Positions 23,023 through 35,434 of a DNA stretch of 64,000 nt are shown here, piece by piece; position 1 is the stretch's first letter, and every line of letters starts with the position of its first letter. The translations under genes and the position numbers were made by a program. The stretch is from Phyto melanocephala. Lineage: Eukaryota > Arthropoda > Insecta > Diptera > Rhinophoridae. The stretch covers positions 10,335,201-10,399,200 of the forward strand of contig OW799237.1 of assembly GCA_941918925.1 (NCBI GenBank), read 5' to 3'. The notes beneath the pieces are model-generated. The model searched no databases. It was not told the DNA's origin and saw only the letters and a list, made by a program, of their open reading frames with translations.

Positions 23023-24589
23023 ATTAAATTAGAGGCGCACAAAAAGAAAATTTGTTTTATGAACTGATACAAATCGCGGCAGACAAACAGATATTAAGAT
23101 TTTATCTTCCTGATGGAATAATATGGCAGCCTTGTGTTTAAAATTAGTTAATGAATGGAAATTTTAAGTTGTCAACTCTAAGTGACAAGTTAGAAAATTT
23201 AATAAAAATAGGAAAAAATCGAACAAAAATGAATTAAATTTAACTAGTAAATAAATTACCTAAAACTAAAAATATTTTCTATTATTTCTCTTAGAAATAC
23301 ATAAATACGTCAAACGTTGAAAAGTTCTAAATTCCGTTTTACCAAAAAACCTAATAAATGAAAAAAACTTCAACAATAAAACCAAAACTATTTATGTTTT
23401 CTGCCAATTTGCTTTAGACTTTTATTAACTTCGACAACTTGTTAGCAATTTAGTTTTTTTCTTTCTTTGTTTTTACTATTTTTATGTTCATTTATTTATT
23501 GTGTTCTTTTGGGCCATTAGTAAAACGCAAGCTTTTATGGGAAATGTGCCGCTACCAGCGGAAATGCAATTTTAGATTCCATCAAATGATAAGAAACAAA
23601 AACTAATAAATTTTGTATAAACAAATATTAACTTTTTCAAATATTATTTTAATATTGAGAAGTTTGTTTTGTTGCTGGTTTTTTAGTGTTTGTATTTGAA
23701 TTTTGCTCATTTGTTTTTGTTATTGTATTTTTTTTGATGTCATAATCATGTTTAGAACGTTAATAAATGGTATTTGTTGGTAGTATGGTAGAAAAGTTTC
23801 AAAGTAGGTCTAAAACTAATATTGGAAAATAAAGTTTTCTAACAAGTATATACATGCGTACATACATACATATATGAGTAGTACATAGGTACCATCTATT
23901 TATGTTTAAATAAATAAAATCCAGTTAAATGGGAAATAACAAATGTTCTGGTCAGAGAAAATTCTTTAAACAATTTTATTTTGATTTTATTTTTCCACAT
24001 GTAAATAATCTATCAATAATTTAATGTTAATAGTGAATTTTTAAAACTTTTATTTTTAAATACAGGGTGGGCAAAAGTCACCATAGGACTTAAATATTTA
24101 ATATTTTTTTCGTTTAATAATAAGGCTATACTGTAAAATCCAGATGTATCAGATGTGAGTTTGCCTAGATAGAGCATACATTAAGAAGAGATGATGATAA
24201 TGTATGCCAAAGAGCTCTAACCTATAATTCCTAGAAAAAAAGTAGACGAGGAAGGCTAAATAACACCTGGTACCTGAATGATTATAATGACAGAATGATA
24301 AATAACTTACTAGAATAAGGTTGCTTTAATATTATTTTGAAGCAAGTCTTGTTATTATGTGTAAGTGAAAACAACCAAAATAGGACTTAATAATTTCGCG
24401 CACATTGGTCGATATAATGATCATAACTGAGAATTATATGGTGCAACTTGACCAAAATTTATTTAAGAACTCTTAATTGAAATTTGTTCCCCAAAAATTT
24501 TTTTGACGGTAATTGATCCAGATTTTCTGTAAATATTACCAAAGGTAAATATTTTACACATACTACGTAAAAAGCCTTGTAAGAAGTTC
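23023..24589. other. AT-rich non-coding stretch
   Basis: No gene recognised. TACAGGGTGGGCAAAAGT at about 24061 resembles a transposon terminus, but no partner was found. Simple ACATACAT repeat near 23850-23875. Confidence 0.45.
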
Positions 24590-24820
24590 CACAGAAGCTG
24601 CAATACCTGGTTAAAACAGAGAAAATCGTGTTCTTTCGCTCATATCTTAGCTCGTAATATACCCACAGAAAGCTTATCTGACAAAGTAATACCATATAGG
24701 AATCTGAGGTAAACGTTGGCACTTCAACAAGTTGATTTCAACATACACACGCATATACGGACTTTGCTAAATCAATGCCTCTATTTATAAGGATTCCCCC
24801 TGTGAAGGGCATAATAATGA
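24590..24820 (-). mobile_element. Decayed DINE-like fragment, minus strand
   Basis: Shares, in the same order as the 32.3 kb copy, CTCATATCTTAGCT, a GAGGTAAACGTTGG-like segment, GATTTCAACATACACACG and CCTGTGAAGGGCAT. Many substitutions and deletions indicate an old insertion. Confidence 0.6.
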
Positions 24821-27013
24821 CTTTCACAAGCGCTCTTGGAAGCATATGAACACTAAGTAAGCAATTCAGGAAGCTCGTTTTGGCAGTAAAGGTTTTTGGT
24901 GGGTACTGAAACTGAAATTTTCTATATAAAATCATTCTCGTCCTGCTAAACAGTGAAATGTCAATCATTCTTACATTAAAAGAAGGCACCATTTAATAAC
25001 GACTCACAAAAACTTTTTATTTTCCAGACTAACAATTGACACCCAGTACTTTAATGTCTACACATGTGTATGTATGAAATTATTATTTTTTTTAAGATGT
25101 TACAGGGCCATATACAAGCACACATACATATGTATGAGCATACATCTACTAGAATTTACAATAAATCCATTTCATGTAATGCACCCATCGTCTACCACTT
25201 AACAATTTTACAAGCTGCGAAAAAAAAAACTGCAGAAGCAGCATCGGCCGCATTAGCAGCTCACACAACAACATCAATTGGTCAGCAGCACCTGAGTAAA
25301 TTCATAAGTCAGTTATCGTTAGTTAAACCATGACATTTTCAAGTTAACTTCTGTATGCCAACAAAACTGAACGCTTTGTAAACCCATATGTATGTACATA
25401 CATATGTATGTACGATTGTTTTAGAAAAAGATTTAAGACCATTCGGGCCAATTGGCTTGGCTAGTAACTGGTGGGTAACTGTAGAAGAGGGAAATGAAAC
25501 GAAAACAGGCGTAAACAAATTGAAATTGGCATTACTGCAGCTTGTTGACGCTTAATTTATTATGCGTAGGCCACCAACCACCACAGAAAGCGTCAGCCAC
25601 TACAATGAACAAGAGTTGTTTACGATCTATACAGTGAGAGAAATCTATAGTGTGTATGAAAATTGTAAAGAAAAGTTAAAATTTTGTTTAAAACCCTGGT
25701 TTTAAGGATTTTATTATAAATAAAGAATTTATATGTATAAAATTCTTAATTAATTTGTATGTATAATATTCTTTATTAAGGTTAGGATTTTTTTTAAATT
25801 TTCGTATATAACAAATTTATGAAAATTTTTCTATAAAAAGGAAATTAATAAAAAAAAACTATTTTGATATAAAATAATTTATAAGAATTTGCTGTAAATT
25901 AAAAAACAATCATTAATTTTCTATCTATTAAATAAATTTTTTTCCGTGTACTACAGCACCTTTGGCCAGATCACCCTACTACTACCAATCTTAGCTCGTT
26001 AGCCTTTAGCAATAAAGAAGTTGGCAAGAAGTCTCTGCAAAACAAAAATTTTATAAAATAAAATCACAGTTTGGTCAATAAATATACATACATACTTTGT
26101 TGTTGCAGTGTGTAGTGCTGCGTACATCATCCGCAAACATAACTACATACATACATACAGTAAATGACATTAATACAAATTCTCATATTATTTTACTCTC
26201 CTTGCTTAAACTGTATACATTTTGGCATAACTTCAAAATAAGGATTTTAATTGAATATTAACACCTTTCAAAGTTTCGATTTCTCTTAAAGAGTTCGTTG
26301 TTTTTTTCTACTTGTGTGAATTGATAAACATTTCTCATTTTGGCCCCGTGTATTGTTGATTGCAATATGAGAAATTGCTGGAGGGAAATTTGATAAAAAA
26401 AAAAAAGAATATTAAAACAATTCATAAACAATTTGTTTGTGACAATGATTTATTTAAGAGTTTTATTGAATTTAAAATTCAAACAAAAATACACACATTA
26501 AATAAAGTACTTATGTGTGTAAATATGTATGTACAAGAATACAAGTTAAAATGTTTTATTAATTTAACAGGATTTTTTTTAATACGGAAGTCAATAATAT
26601 TTTAATGGATTTTTTTATGGTAGATAAATGATTTTTCGTTTGAATTTGATATTAAAATAATTAATATTTTTGTTTTTAAAAATAATTTAAAGTTTTTGTT
26701 TATAATTAATTTGATTAAAAATCTATGGATGGTCTTTAAAATGGGCAGATTGTTTTCTATTGCCGCTGATTTGACAGTTCCCGTTTGATTTGAGATAAAA
26801 TCGATTTGGAATTTTATTATTAATATATTTACTGCAGAGTAAAAATTGCAAATGGTTAACGGTTTTGTTAACAAACAAAAATTGCCGAATATGGAGTATA
26901 ACCAATCTACGACAAAAGCAATAGTGTAAAATATGCAAATTGTTATATTTATTTGGTTCGGCAATGGTGCTAATTTTTGACATAACAAGTTTATTATCAA
27001 ACATAATTGCCGC
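24821..27013. other. AT-rich non-coding stretch with one coding-like island
   Basis: Mostly non-coding with ACATATGTAT simple repeats (25115-25140, 25385-25410, 26140-26158). The exception is a GC-richer, alanine-rich open stretch at 25201-25333, described under findings. The longest frame (26602-27015 minus) is AT-driven and unsupported. Confidence 0.45.
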
Positions 27014-27062
27014 ATATCGATGGTTACAAGTAGAAAGGCCTTAACTCGTATTTTTTACGAAA
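27014..27062 (+). repeat. Single terminus of MITE family A
   Basis: ATCGATGGTTACAAGTAGAA, then AGGCCTTAACTCG, closely matches the inverted right end of the element at 7835-8088. No matching opposite terminus was found in the following 1 kb, so it is a solitary or truncated end. Confidence 0.5.
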
Positions 27063-30000
27063 TTGAGTTTTTCAGTGATTCTAATAGATTTAACACAAAT
27101 ACACCTTGACACAAAAATCGAATCTAATAATATCAAAAATAACAGTTTTATGCTCGGCGCACAATTGGGACGAACGACGAATTCGTCGGTAAAGATTCGG
27201 TGTGTAAATTCGTCGTGTGAAGCACAATAACGACGAAGAAGTAACATCTGTCACAGTTAATAAAGTTGTTTAGTGTTTGTGCAAAGAAAGAACAAAAATA
27301 AACGAAGAATTTTAATTTTTGTGAAACTCAACAAAATATGTCACATGAATTGATTTTGTTTGTTTACTTGATTTATTTAAGATATTTTGCATGATGTTGC
27401 AATAATTTTTAAGCACATCATTTATGACAAGTTATTTTGCAGTTATTAAGTCATTTAGAATGAATGCTTTGACAGTTGATTTAGAAGTATTGAAAATGTA
27501 ATTCGCTTTGCACTGCTTCCAATTTTTTTTGCTAAGTAAGGTTACAATTTTTTTAGCTCTACCTGCGTTCAACAAAATGTAGTGTGACCAATCTACGACA
27601 AACACTACGAACTCAATTACATACAGAAAATTGGTCGTTTGTTGCGGTTTACCCGCTTCACAATCAAAGATTTTTTTTATTTGAACTAAATATTAACCAA
27701 ATATTAATTTATTAATTAAATAAAAACAAAAAAAAACTCTATATTATATCCTTAAAATTGTTGCAAACTAATATTTATAGAAATAAATATAAACTTTATG
27801 TTAATTGAAAAAATACTTCCATTACCTCTGTAGGTTTTTGTAAAAACTAAAACCAAATTCGTCATTGGGGACATTTACGAACAATTCTTACCATTCAGTC
27901 TTTAAAACTTTTTTTTTAGTAGGAATGAAGAGGTTAAATACATTTTACACCTCAAATTAAATTAAAAATTACAACTTTTTAACTACAAAACACAATTTAC
28001 TAAAACCACCTCAAACCAAGAAAAACAGATTCTCCATATAAAAGTGTCAAATTTACCTGTCGGTCAGTTTTCGAATTTTGTTGTGTATTAAACTTTGAAC
28101 TTTTGACACAGAAAGAAAAAATTAAGAAAAATTACAATACATTTGTTTAATTTCGTTTTAAGACAGCACAAGCTGCACAACAACAACAACAGCCAAAAAC
28201 ATAAACAGAGACACCCAATTTCACACACAACATAATATGAGGAGTTTTAACGTAAAAACCCCAAGCTCCATGTCAAAACAACAAAAAGACACGCACTTCT
28301 GTTGTTGTTGGACACGTAACAAAATACACAAAACAAACAAAATAAAAAAATATAAGAAATTCAGACATAAAAAAGAACAGCCAGGGATGAAGAAAATAAC
28401 AAGATTTTTATCTAAGAAATTTGTTAAATTTATCACTTTAAACACACCATGTGGTATCATCGTCATCAACAGCATCATCTTCATCATTATCATCAACAAC
28501 ATTCGTTGTGGCAACAGCAACAACAATACGACAATAAAATGAACATGATATTGTTAGTTTTTCATTCAAGGATTCTACTTTTTTTATTCGACTTTATTTA
28601 GTGATTTTGATAAAAAAAAAATAATCAAAATGAGGCGCATATATAGTAACACAAGGTGTGGTGTATGTGTAAAGTATTCGAAATAAAAAATACAAAATAG
28701 GTATATTTAATTAAAGTTATTAAATTTCAATAACAAGAAAGTTGTGTATTTCTATGTAATTAATTGATAATTATCTTTAAACAAACTGCATACCTTTAAA
28801 AAAAAATTTTTGTTGGAAATGGCATTACTTTTCAACAATACCATAAGCAAAACCAATAAAACTGAAAACAACAACAGCTATAGTGCAGCCAACTTCAGTA
28901 CGTAACGATCAATCAAAATTGGATTTTCCAATTGCAACGCGTTGCGGCTACGGTATTTCGTTTTGCCTCATACAAATCGCAAAAGCATACAAATGCTTGC
29001 CACTTTGTTGATGTTTGACTGTAATTTCTATATCTATTATTATTTGGTGGTGCCTATACCTATAAGGAGGGGTTTAAGCACATATTGAAAAATAAGCCCT
29101 GGAACACTTTTGGTTTACAATTTACCCTTTAATGCCATTGACACTTAAAAGACAAGCCCTCTTACTCTCTTGTAAAATCACTGTTTACATTTTTAATTCA
29201 AATTTAATTAATTTTTTGGTTAAGTTACAAAAAATTCCTAGGAAAATTATATTCCTACAGTATAAACAAAAGTTGTAAACCTTTTATTTTCGTGTGTGTG
29301 TCTAAAATTTATACAGCTAATTTATAGTTCCACGAATCATTATCATTAAAAATATAAGTAAACTAGGTACCTACCTACCTATGTATGTATGTTTGTAGAA
29401 AATATCTACCACCACCACTTAATAAACATAAACAACAAAAAGAAGATCAACAATAACAAATGAAATGAAATTTAATTGCGCTAAACTCAATCAATTTCTC
29501 ACTGACTTTATTTTACAAGATTTGTTTTTCTTTCCTGATGTACGATAGTATGTATCACTGTTACACCAGCAACAACATCAGCACTAACAACAACTAGCAA
29601 TTCACTTATACGCATGCATGTGTTTGTTTTTTTAGGATCTCTGGTTAAACATGGCCACATGTGGTCAAAACTCACTCACAACAGAGCATCAACAAGCAAA
29701 ACAAACAGCAGGCCAAGACTATACTACACGGAAAAAAATTGTGTGTACTTTTGTACATAGGTATTCTTAATAAGAAAATTTCATATAATAGTTAATGATT
29801 AGAATGATAATTATGAAATTGCGTTAATTAATTAAAAATAATGTTGAATTATTTTCTTTTGCTTTAATTATTAAAGTCTCACTATTAAAAAACTAAAAAG
29901 TGTTATTAAAAATTATATGTACAATTTTTAATCAATACATACATAGGTATTTAATTTATCAAATAAATAAATTAAATTTCAAGGCAAATATATTTATCAG

Positions 30001-30095
30001 GTAGTCTTGATAAAGTTTAAAAGTTCACAGATAAAGAACAATTTTGTCTTGCCTTATTTATTTCATATATCAAACTGCACATAGGTATACCTATA
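27063..30095. other. AT-rich non-coding stretch
   Basis: Contains a perfect 14-nt palindrome CGACGAATTCGTCG at 27175-27188 in a GC-richer patch, and a CAN-repeat-rich stretch at 28165-28545 with a His/Gln-rich open frame at 28449-28601 (see findings). Otherwise nothing supportable. Confidence 0.45.
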
Positions 30096-30422
30096 CAGCG
30101 TTGCCAGAATGATGATTTTATCCTATTTTTGATAATTCTTGTTCCAAATTTTGATGATTTGGGTGATTTTTTTTCTCATTTTATTTTTAGAAATGACGAT
30201 TCTTTACATATATTTTCATTCTCAAATACAAAAAATTTATGATGAAAAGCAACGCCTATATCTTTAAATATCACATAAAATTATAAAACCTACCTACGTT
30301 AATATAAATTATATAATCGTCTTGATTTTTTAATAAAAAAATAATGATGATTTTTTTCCTCAAAATATAAGTTTTTTTGTCCCAAATTGATGATTTTCTT
30401 CGCAAAGCTTCTGGCAACGCTG
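30096..30422. mobile_element. hAT-type MITE related to the 5.7 kb hAT element
   Basis: CAGCGTTGCCAGAA at 30096 is perfectly inverted at 30409-30422, giving a 327-bp element. Just inside the left end, TGATGATTTTATC and TTTTTGAT recur at the same offsets as GTGATTTTATC and TTTTTGGTGAT inside the hAT at 5721-7161. Multiple TGATTT/GATGATTT subterminal motifs are present. The flanking octamers (TACCTATA left, CATACATA right) match at only four of eight positions, so the target duplication is eroded or uncertain. There is no coding capacity. Confidence 0.78.
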
Positions 30423-32264
30423 CATACATATAAAAAAATATTCTGTTTGAACTGCAATTACCTGATGAGTAAATATGCTTGAATATTTTTTTTTAAATAA
30501 CTAAATATAAATCGTCTCAAGAGAACACTGCACGTCCTAGGTACAACTAGGCTTTTTTAATACAAAGTATAATAATTTAATATATTTAGTTATTTTTTCT
30601 TAATTTCTTTAATAATCGTTTTTTGACATTTACAATAAGTTATATCAAGGCCTTTTCGGTAAAAATTGCTTACTCAAAATCTATGGAAATGTCGATTTTT
30701 TCTGGCAGCCATGTTGCCAGCGTCCATCAAATTATTTGTTTATTGTTATATAGTAAATGATGCCACTAAGCCATGGTAAGTTACAGGATCGAACTGCACG
30801 TCCAAATGACAATACTTTACATAAACAAATTTTGGACAGCCACCGTGGCTCTTTGTTAGACAAAACCTTCATAGCTGATCTGTTATATATCGATAAATAC
30901 CCGTTTATTAGAAAAATGCGAAAATGGCTGTGAACATTACCATCGTCCGCTAAAAATCAAATGCAGACGACCCTAGTCGTGTACAAAAACTTGAACTTTA
31001 ACCAATTTCTTTTGGCCAGCATTAAGAGATTTGGACTTAGAATGAATGTGGTTCCAGTAGGTTATTAACCATGAAGATGATCTCTCACGAAAGTAAAGGC
31101 GATAAGTTGATTGGTATCAAATATATTAATATTATATATAAAGCAATTTTTTTTTTCTGTGTAATCACACATACTAAATTAATATAGAAAAAAAAGAGTG
31201 CAAATAACAACTTGTTAAACTGTTCTTATTGGCACTGTGGTGCAAAATGGAAACAATTAAAACAATTATCGCCTTTTAAGACGCTTGAAAAAACAATAAT
31301 AGTAAGTGGAACTAATATAACTAATATATAAAAGGGGACTACCTGAAAGGGTCAACTGCAAGACTGTAAGCTTAATATAGATAAAACCATGAACTGGACC
31401 TGAAATTAAGATCATAGAATAGGCTGAAAACTATACCAGAAGTTGAGATCTTAGATAAGGCTGGAGTCTTTACCAGAGGGAAAAAGATTGCAGACTAGAA
31501 CACTAAAAATAAGTCTGTCTTTATGGATAGGAATTTACGATATTTTATACTATGTGTATACTAGGATATTAAGAAGATTAAACACTACACTATAGATTGG
31601 ACTGTAAGTTAAGCTTAAGGCTATAAACTTAGCTTCAAAGTTTAAAGAGAATAAAAATTTGTATAAGGTTTTTTGCGTATTAAAACAGTACTTTTTCCTA
31701 CCTCCGGATCGTAGGTTCAATTTTTAAAAATTCATTCCTATATTAAATTTGCCAAATTTTATATATTATTCATAACCTGCGTACATTTTTAAACATCCTA
31801 TTAAAATCATAACATAAAGTTAGGAATTTATTGAACATATATTCTAAGCATCATATTTATCTTATACATTTTTTTTATGATTTTAAACACTGTGCAACAC
31901 CTTCGAGCCTAACTTCAACATCAACAACATGAAATCTAGCCTTTATAGTTTTTATTCTTGTGGTTAAACAGAAGAAAGCTAATGCCAAGTAACAATGACA
32001 GCAACAATAATGATAATAATGTTTAAGAAATTAAACTATACGCATATTTAAGTGTTAAAGATTATTCATTTAGATACGCGTACAAAGCGAAGCATTAGTA
32101 TTAAGCTCCAGGTTGGTATTCCCCATAATGAATGGAGTTTTAAATTTTTTAAAGAACAGATCAAAAATATAGTAAAATACATGAGTTAAAAGAAAAAAGA
32201 ACATTAAGGAAAGTTTTCATTTAAGGAGGGACATCATACGCAAATAATATGGCAATAGTAAAAA
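30423..32264. other. Non-coding stretch with weak internal repeats
   Basis: ACTGCACGTCC occurs at 30527 and again near 30795. The 31330-31640 segment is purine-rich, with loosely repeated AGACTGTAAG.TTAA words. No coding sequence or bounded transposon recognised. Confidence 0.4.
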
Positions 32265-33121
32265 CAAGTAAGAGTGCTATATTCGGCCGTGACGAATCTT
32301 ATATACTCTTCACAACGTGTAGTCATGCAGTAACAGTAGTTTGTATCACCACATCACATCTCATATGAAATACGTACATACATATATAAAAAACATATGT
32401 ACATATGTATATAAAAACATCCCATTGAAAAATTAAAAATTACGTATGTATGTTAAAAAAAAAAATATAATAAAAAAAGAAATATATAAAAAAAATCAAA
32501 AAAAAAAAATAAAAAAAAATTAAAAAAAAATAATCAAAATATAAATAATAAATATAAAACAAAAAAAAAAAATAAAAAAAAAAAAATTAAAAAAAAATAT
32601 AAAAAAAATTAAAAAAAAAAAATAAAAATATAAATAATATATTAAATAAAAAATAAAAAAAAATGTAAAAACAATTTTTAAAAAATATATAAAAAAAATT
32701 AAAAAAAATTTTTTGGCTCAGCTGGGATTTGATCCCACGTTTACTCTAACCAATATACAAGTTTGTATGTATGTATGTCGTTGTAATGTTGTTTTTGTGA
32801 AAAAAAATTGAGGTGGTCGTGGGTTTTTGCTCATATCTCAGTTGTTTATGTACCGATGTTTCTGATTTTCAATACCGATCTACTCCCGAATATTTCTGAT
32901 ATTTTAATACCTTACCCGGGTCCAAGCGATTTCGGGGGGCTTAAAAAAAATGATTTCAACGTACACATGGACAGACGGTCAGACTGACAGAGCTTAATCG
33001 ACTCCCCTATTCATAAGCTTTCAGAAAATATATACTTTGTGGGGTCGGAAATGAAAATTGTAGAAATTTCACACGGAATGACAAACCTATATATACCCTT
33101 TTTCACTGTGTGAAGGGTATA
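32265..33121 (-). mobile_element. DINE-1/Helentron-like element, full copy, minus strand
   Basis: Read on minus it starts at 33121 with the foldback and CCGACCCCACAAAGTATATA, passes the T-arm-like motif GGGATCAAATCCCAGCTGAG, then a long T-rich tract (A-rich on plus, 32455-32710), and ends with the hairpin GATTCGTCACGGCCGAATAT. The hairpin carries one mismatch in the stem relative to copies 1 and 3. The A/T tract is longer than in copies 1 and 2, which accounts for the extra length. Confidence 0.85.
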
Positions 33122-34642
33122 AAAATGAAAACAAATTTGTTATTATCCGTTACTATTATTTTATCCGCAACTGCAACGAAATACCAAAAATTCTTGTATC
33201 AAATTTGTTTATCAAACACCAAAGATCCAGCAGCAAATATTCTATGCAGTAGTGTAAAGGATTCTCTTCTAAAATACACATAATTCTCCGCGTGCATGAT
33301 TAAAGGTATATGTATGCATATATGTGTGTGTGTAGAAGTATTGATGTGTGCTGCTCGTTTAGTTATACGATATGCTCATCAATCGCTCGTTTTTAAAGCC
33401 ATTAAATTGATATCATGTCGTGTGTTTTGTATGTTTTTAATGTTGTTTGTTGTTGTGTTTTTATTTTCAAAATTAATGTTGGAATGGGTGTTAAAAAATA
33501 ATGATCTTAAATACATGCATGTTTACATGAGATTCACACACGCAACGTGTATCTACGCTAAAAACAAACATTTACGTATTTAAATGCATGTATGGAAGTA
33601 TATTTACCTGGGAAGAGTAAAAATTTAAGGTATTGTTGCCAGACAATAGATAGGAATGGCAACCCTGTAAAAGGGACAACGTTAACATGTGACACATTTT
33701 GTAATTCTTAGATTTTAAATGTATAGAAATATTTGGTTTAATTATGTATTTTTGAGAAATTTCTATTGCACTTCATATTTGATAGAAAATTGTTTAAAAA
33801 TATAAATATATTCGTTAAGTTTATGGTGTAATTATATAAGGTGAGAACATAACAGACAGAACTACAAAAAAACATATATATATAGGTATAATGAGCTTAT
33901 GACAATTGAAAATTATGAGGGAAGAGAGAAAATGTATGAAAATTTGGCATTTCGAAACGAAAAGAACTAATCAAATTTTTTTCAATCGAAAATGTTTCAA
34001 TAATTTTAAAAAGTTTTTCCATTCTTTTAAAGCAAAACATGAAGTTTTTTAATATTTTGTTTACCAATATTTTGTTGTAATAGTAATTTCTGCATTTTAT
34101 AAAGAGTTTTTAATTATTTTTAATTAATATTCTAAAAATTAATAAATAATATTGCATAAGTGTAAATTTTGTTTGTTTTAATGTATGAATCAAATAAAAT
34201 CCATCTGGCATCCTTGTGTCACCATACATACAAGTGTTACTTTCAAGTGTTGTGCGTTTTACTCCTTGTGGCCCTTCAGTTGGTAACGGTGGCAAGCAGC
34301 CTGCGTTTGTACGATTCTTATTTTATAACGATAACAATTTTCAACAATTGACCATAAAAACATATCGATAACATGTTTAATAGTCTATTTACATTTTACA
34401 CCTTTTTTTCGCTGTTCGAATTTTTTTATTCCGAGGTTAGAATTTATTTTACTTCCAATTTTTATTACTTGTAAATTAAAGCATAATTTTTGTTGTTGTA
34501 CCTACTAAGTTATTATCAAATGTGTATGTTAAAGGTATTGAATTTTAAAGTCTTCTAAATAAACATGAAAATTTTATGTATTTTGTGATTTGATTTCAAG
34601 ATATCGAAAAAGGTGTGAAGACACGTTTGTTTTTCTGTTTTT
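33122..34642. other. AT-rich non-coding stretch with a family B fragment
   Basis: About 33905-33985 (AAATTATGAGGGAAGAGAGA, then AAATGTATGAA...GGCATTTCG) matches the 11.14 kb part of repeat family B. A short hydrophobic, signal-peptide-like frame lies at 34244-34320 (see findings). Otherwise no element recognised. Confidence 0.45.
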
Positions 34643-35434
34643 ATACCCTTCACACAGTGAAAAAGGGTATATATAGGTTTGTCATTCCGTGTGAAATTTC
34701 TACAATTTTCATTTCCGACCCCATAAAGTATATATTTTCTGAAAGCTTATGAATAGAGGAGTCGATTAAGCCCTGACCGTCTGTCCGTCTGTCCGTCTGA
34801 CCGTCTGTCCGTGTGTATGTTGAAATCAACTTTTTGAAGCCCCCCGACATAGGTTGGACCCGGGTAAGGTATTAAAATATCAGAAATATTCGGGAGTAGA
34901 TCGGTATTGAAAATCAGAAACATCGGTACATAAACAACTGAGATATGAGCAAAAACCCACGACCACCTCGATTTTCTTTTCATAAAAACAACATTACAAC
35001 AACAACATACATACATACAAACGTGTATACTGGTTAGAGAAAACGTGGCATCGAATCCCAGCTGAGGCAAAAAAATTTTTTTTAAATTTTTTTAAAATTT
35101 TTTTTTTAATTTTTTTTTAATTTTTTTTTTAATTTTTTTTTTATTTTTTTTTTATTTTTTATTTAATATATTATATATATTTTTATTATTATTTTTTTTT
35201 ATTTTTTTTTTTTTAATTTTTTTTTTATTTTTTTTTTGTTTTATATATATTATATATGTATATAATAATTTATTTTTTTTTAATTTTTTTTTAAAATTTT
35301 TTTTTTTTAAATTTTTTTTTTATTTTTTTTTTTGTTTTTTTTAACATACATACGTGAATTTACTGTTATTGCATGACTACACGTTGTGAAGGGTATATAA
35401 GATTCGGCACGGCCGAATATAGCGCTTTTACTTG
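34643..35434 (+). mobile_element. DINE-1/Helentron-like element, copy 3
   Basis: Complete 5' and 3' termini as in copy 1 with intact hairpin ATTCGGCACGGCCGAAT. Two local differences are visible. A GTCCGTCT unit near 34785-34815 is expanded to several tandem copies. About 90 bp of the conserved segment between the T-rich tract and the 3' hairpin is deleted near 35360. The T-rich tract spans about 35070-35340. Confidence 0.86.

Noticed and set aside
26602..27015. 137-codon minus frame, longest in the window
   Set aside because: Composition is Ile/Asn/Lys/Leu/Phe-rich as expected from AT-rich DNA, there is no domain, and overlapping frames of similar quality exist. Treated as chance.
28221..28526. 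101-codon minus frame
   Set aside because: It is the reverse strand of CAN-repeat DNA; Met/Leu-rich runs come from the ATG/TTG complement of the repeat.
30702..30720. Hairpin CTGGCA/TTGCCAG as a microRNA or transposon end
   Set aside because: Stem of only about 6 bp with no extended pairing or partner terminus.
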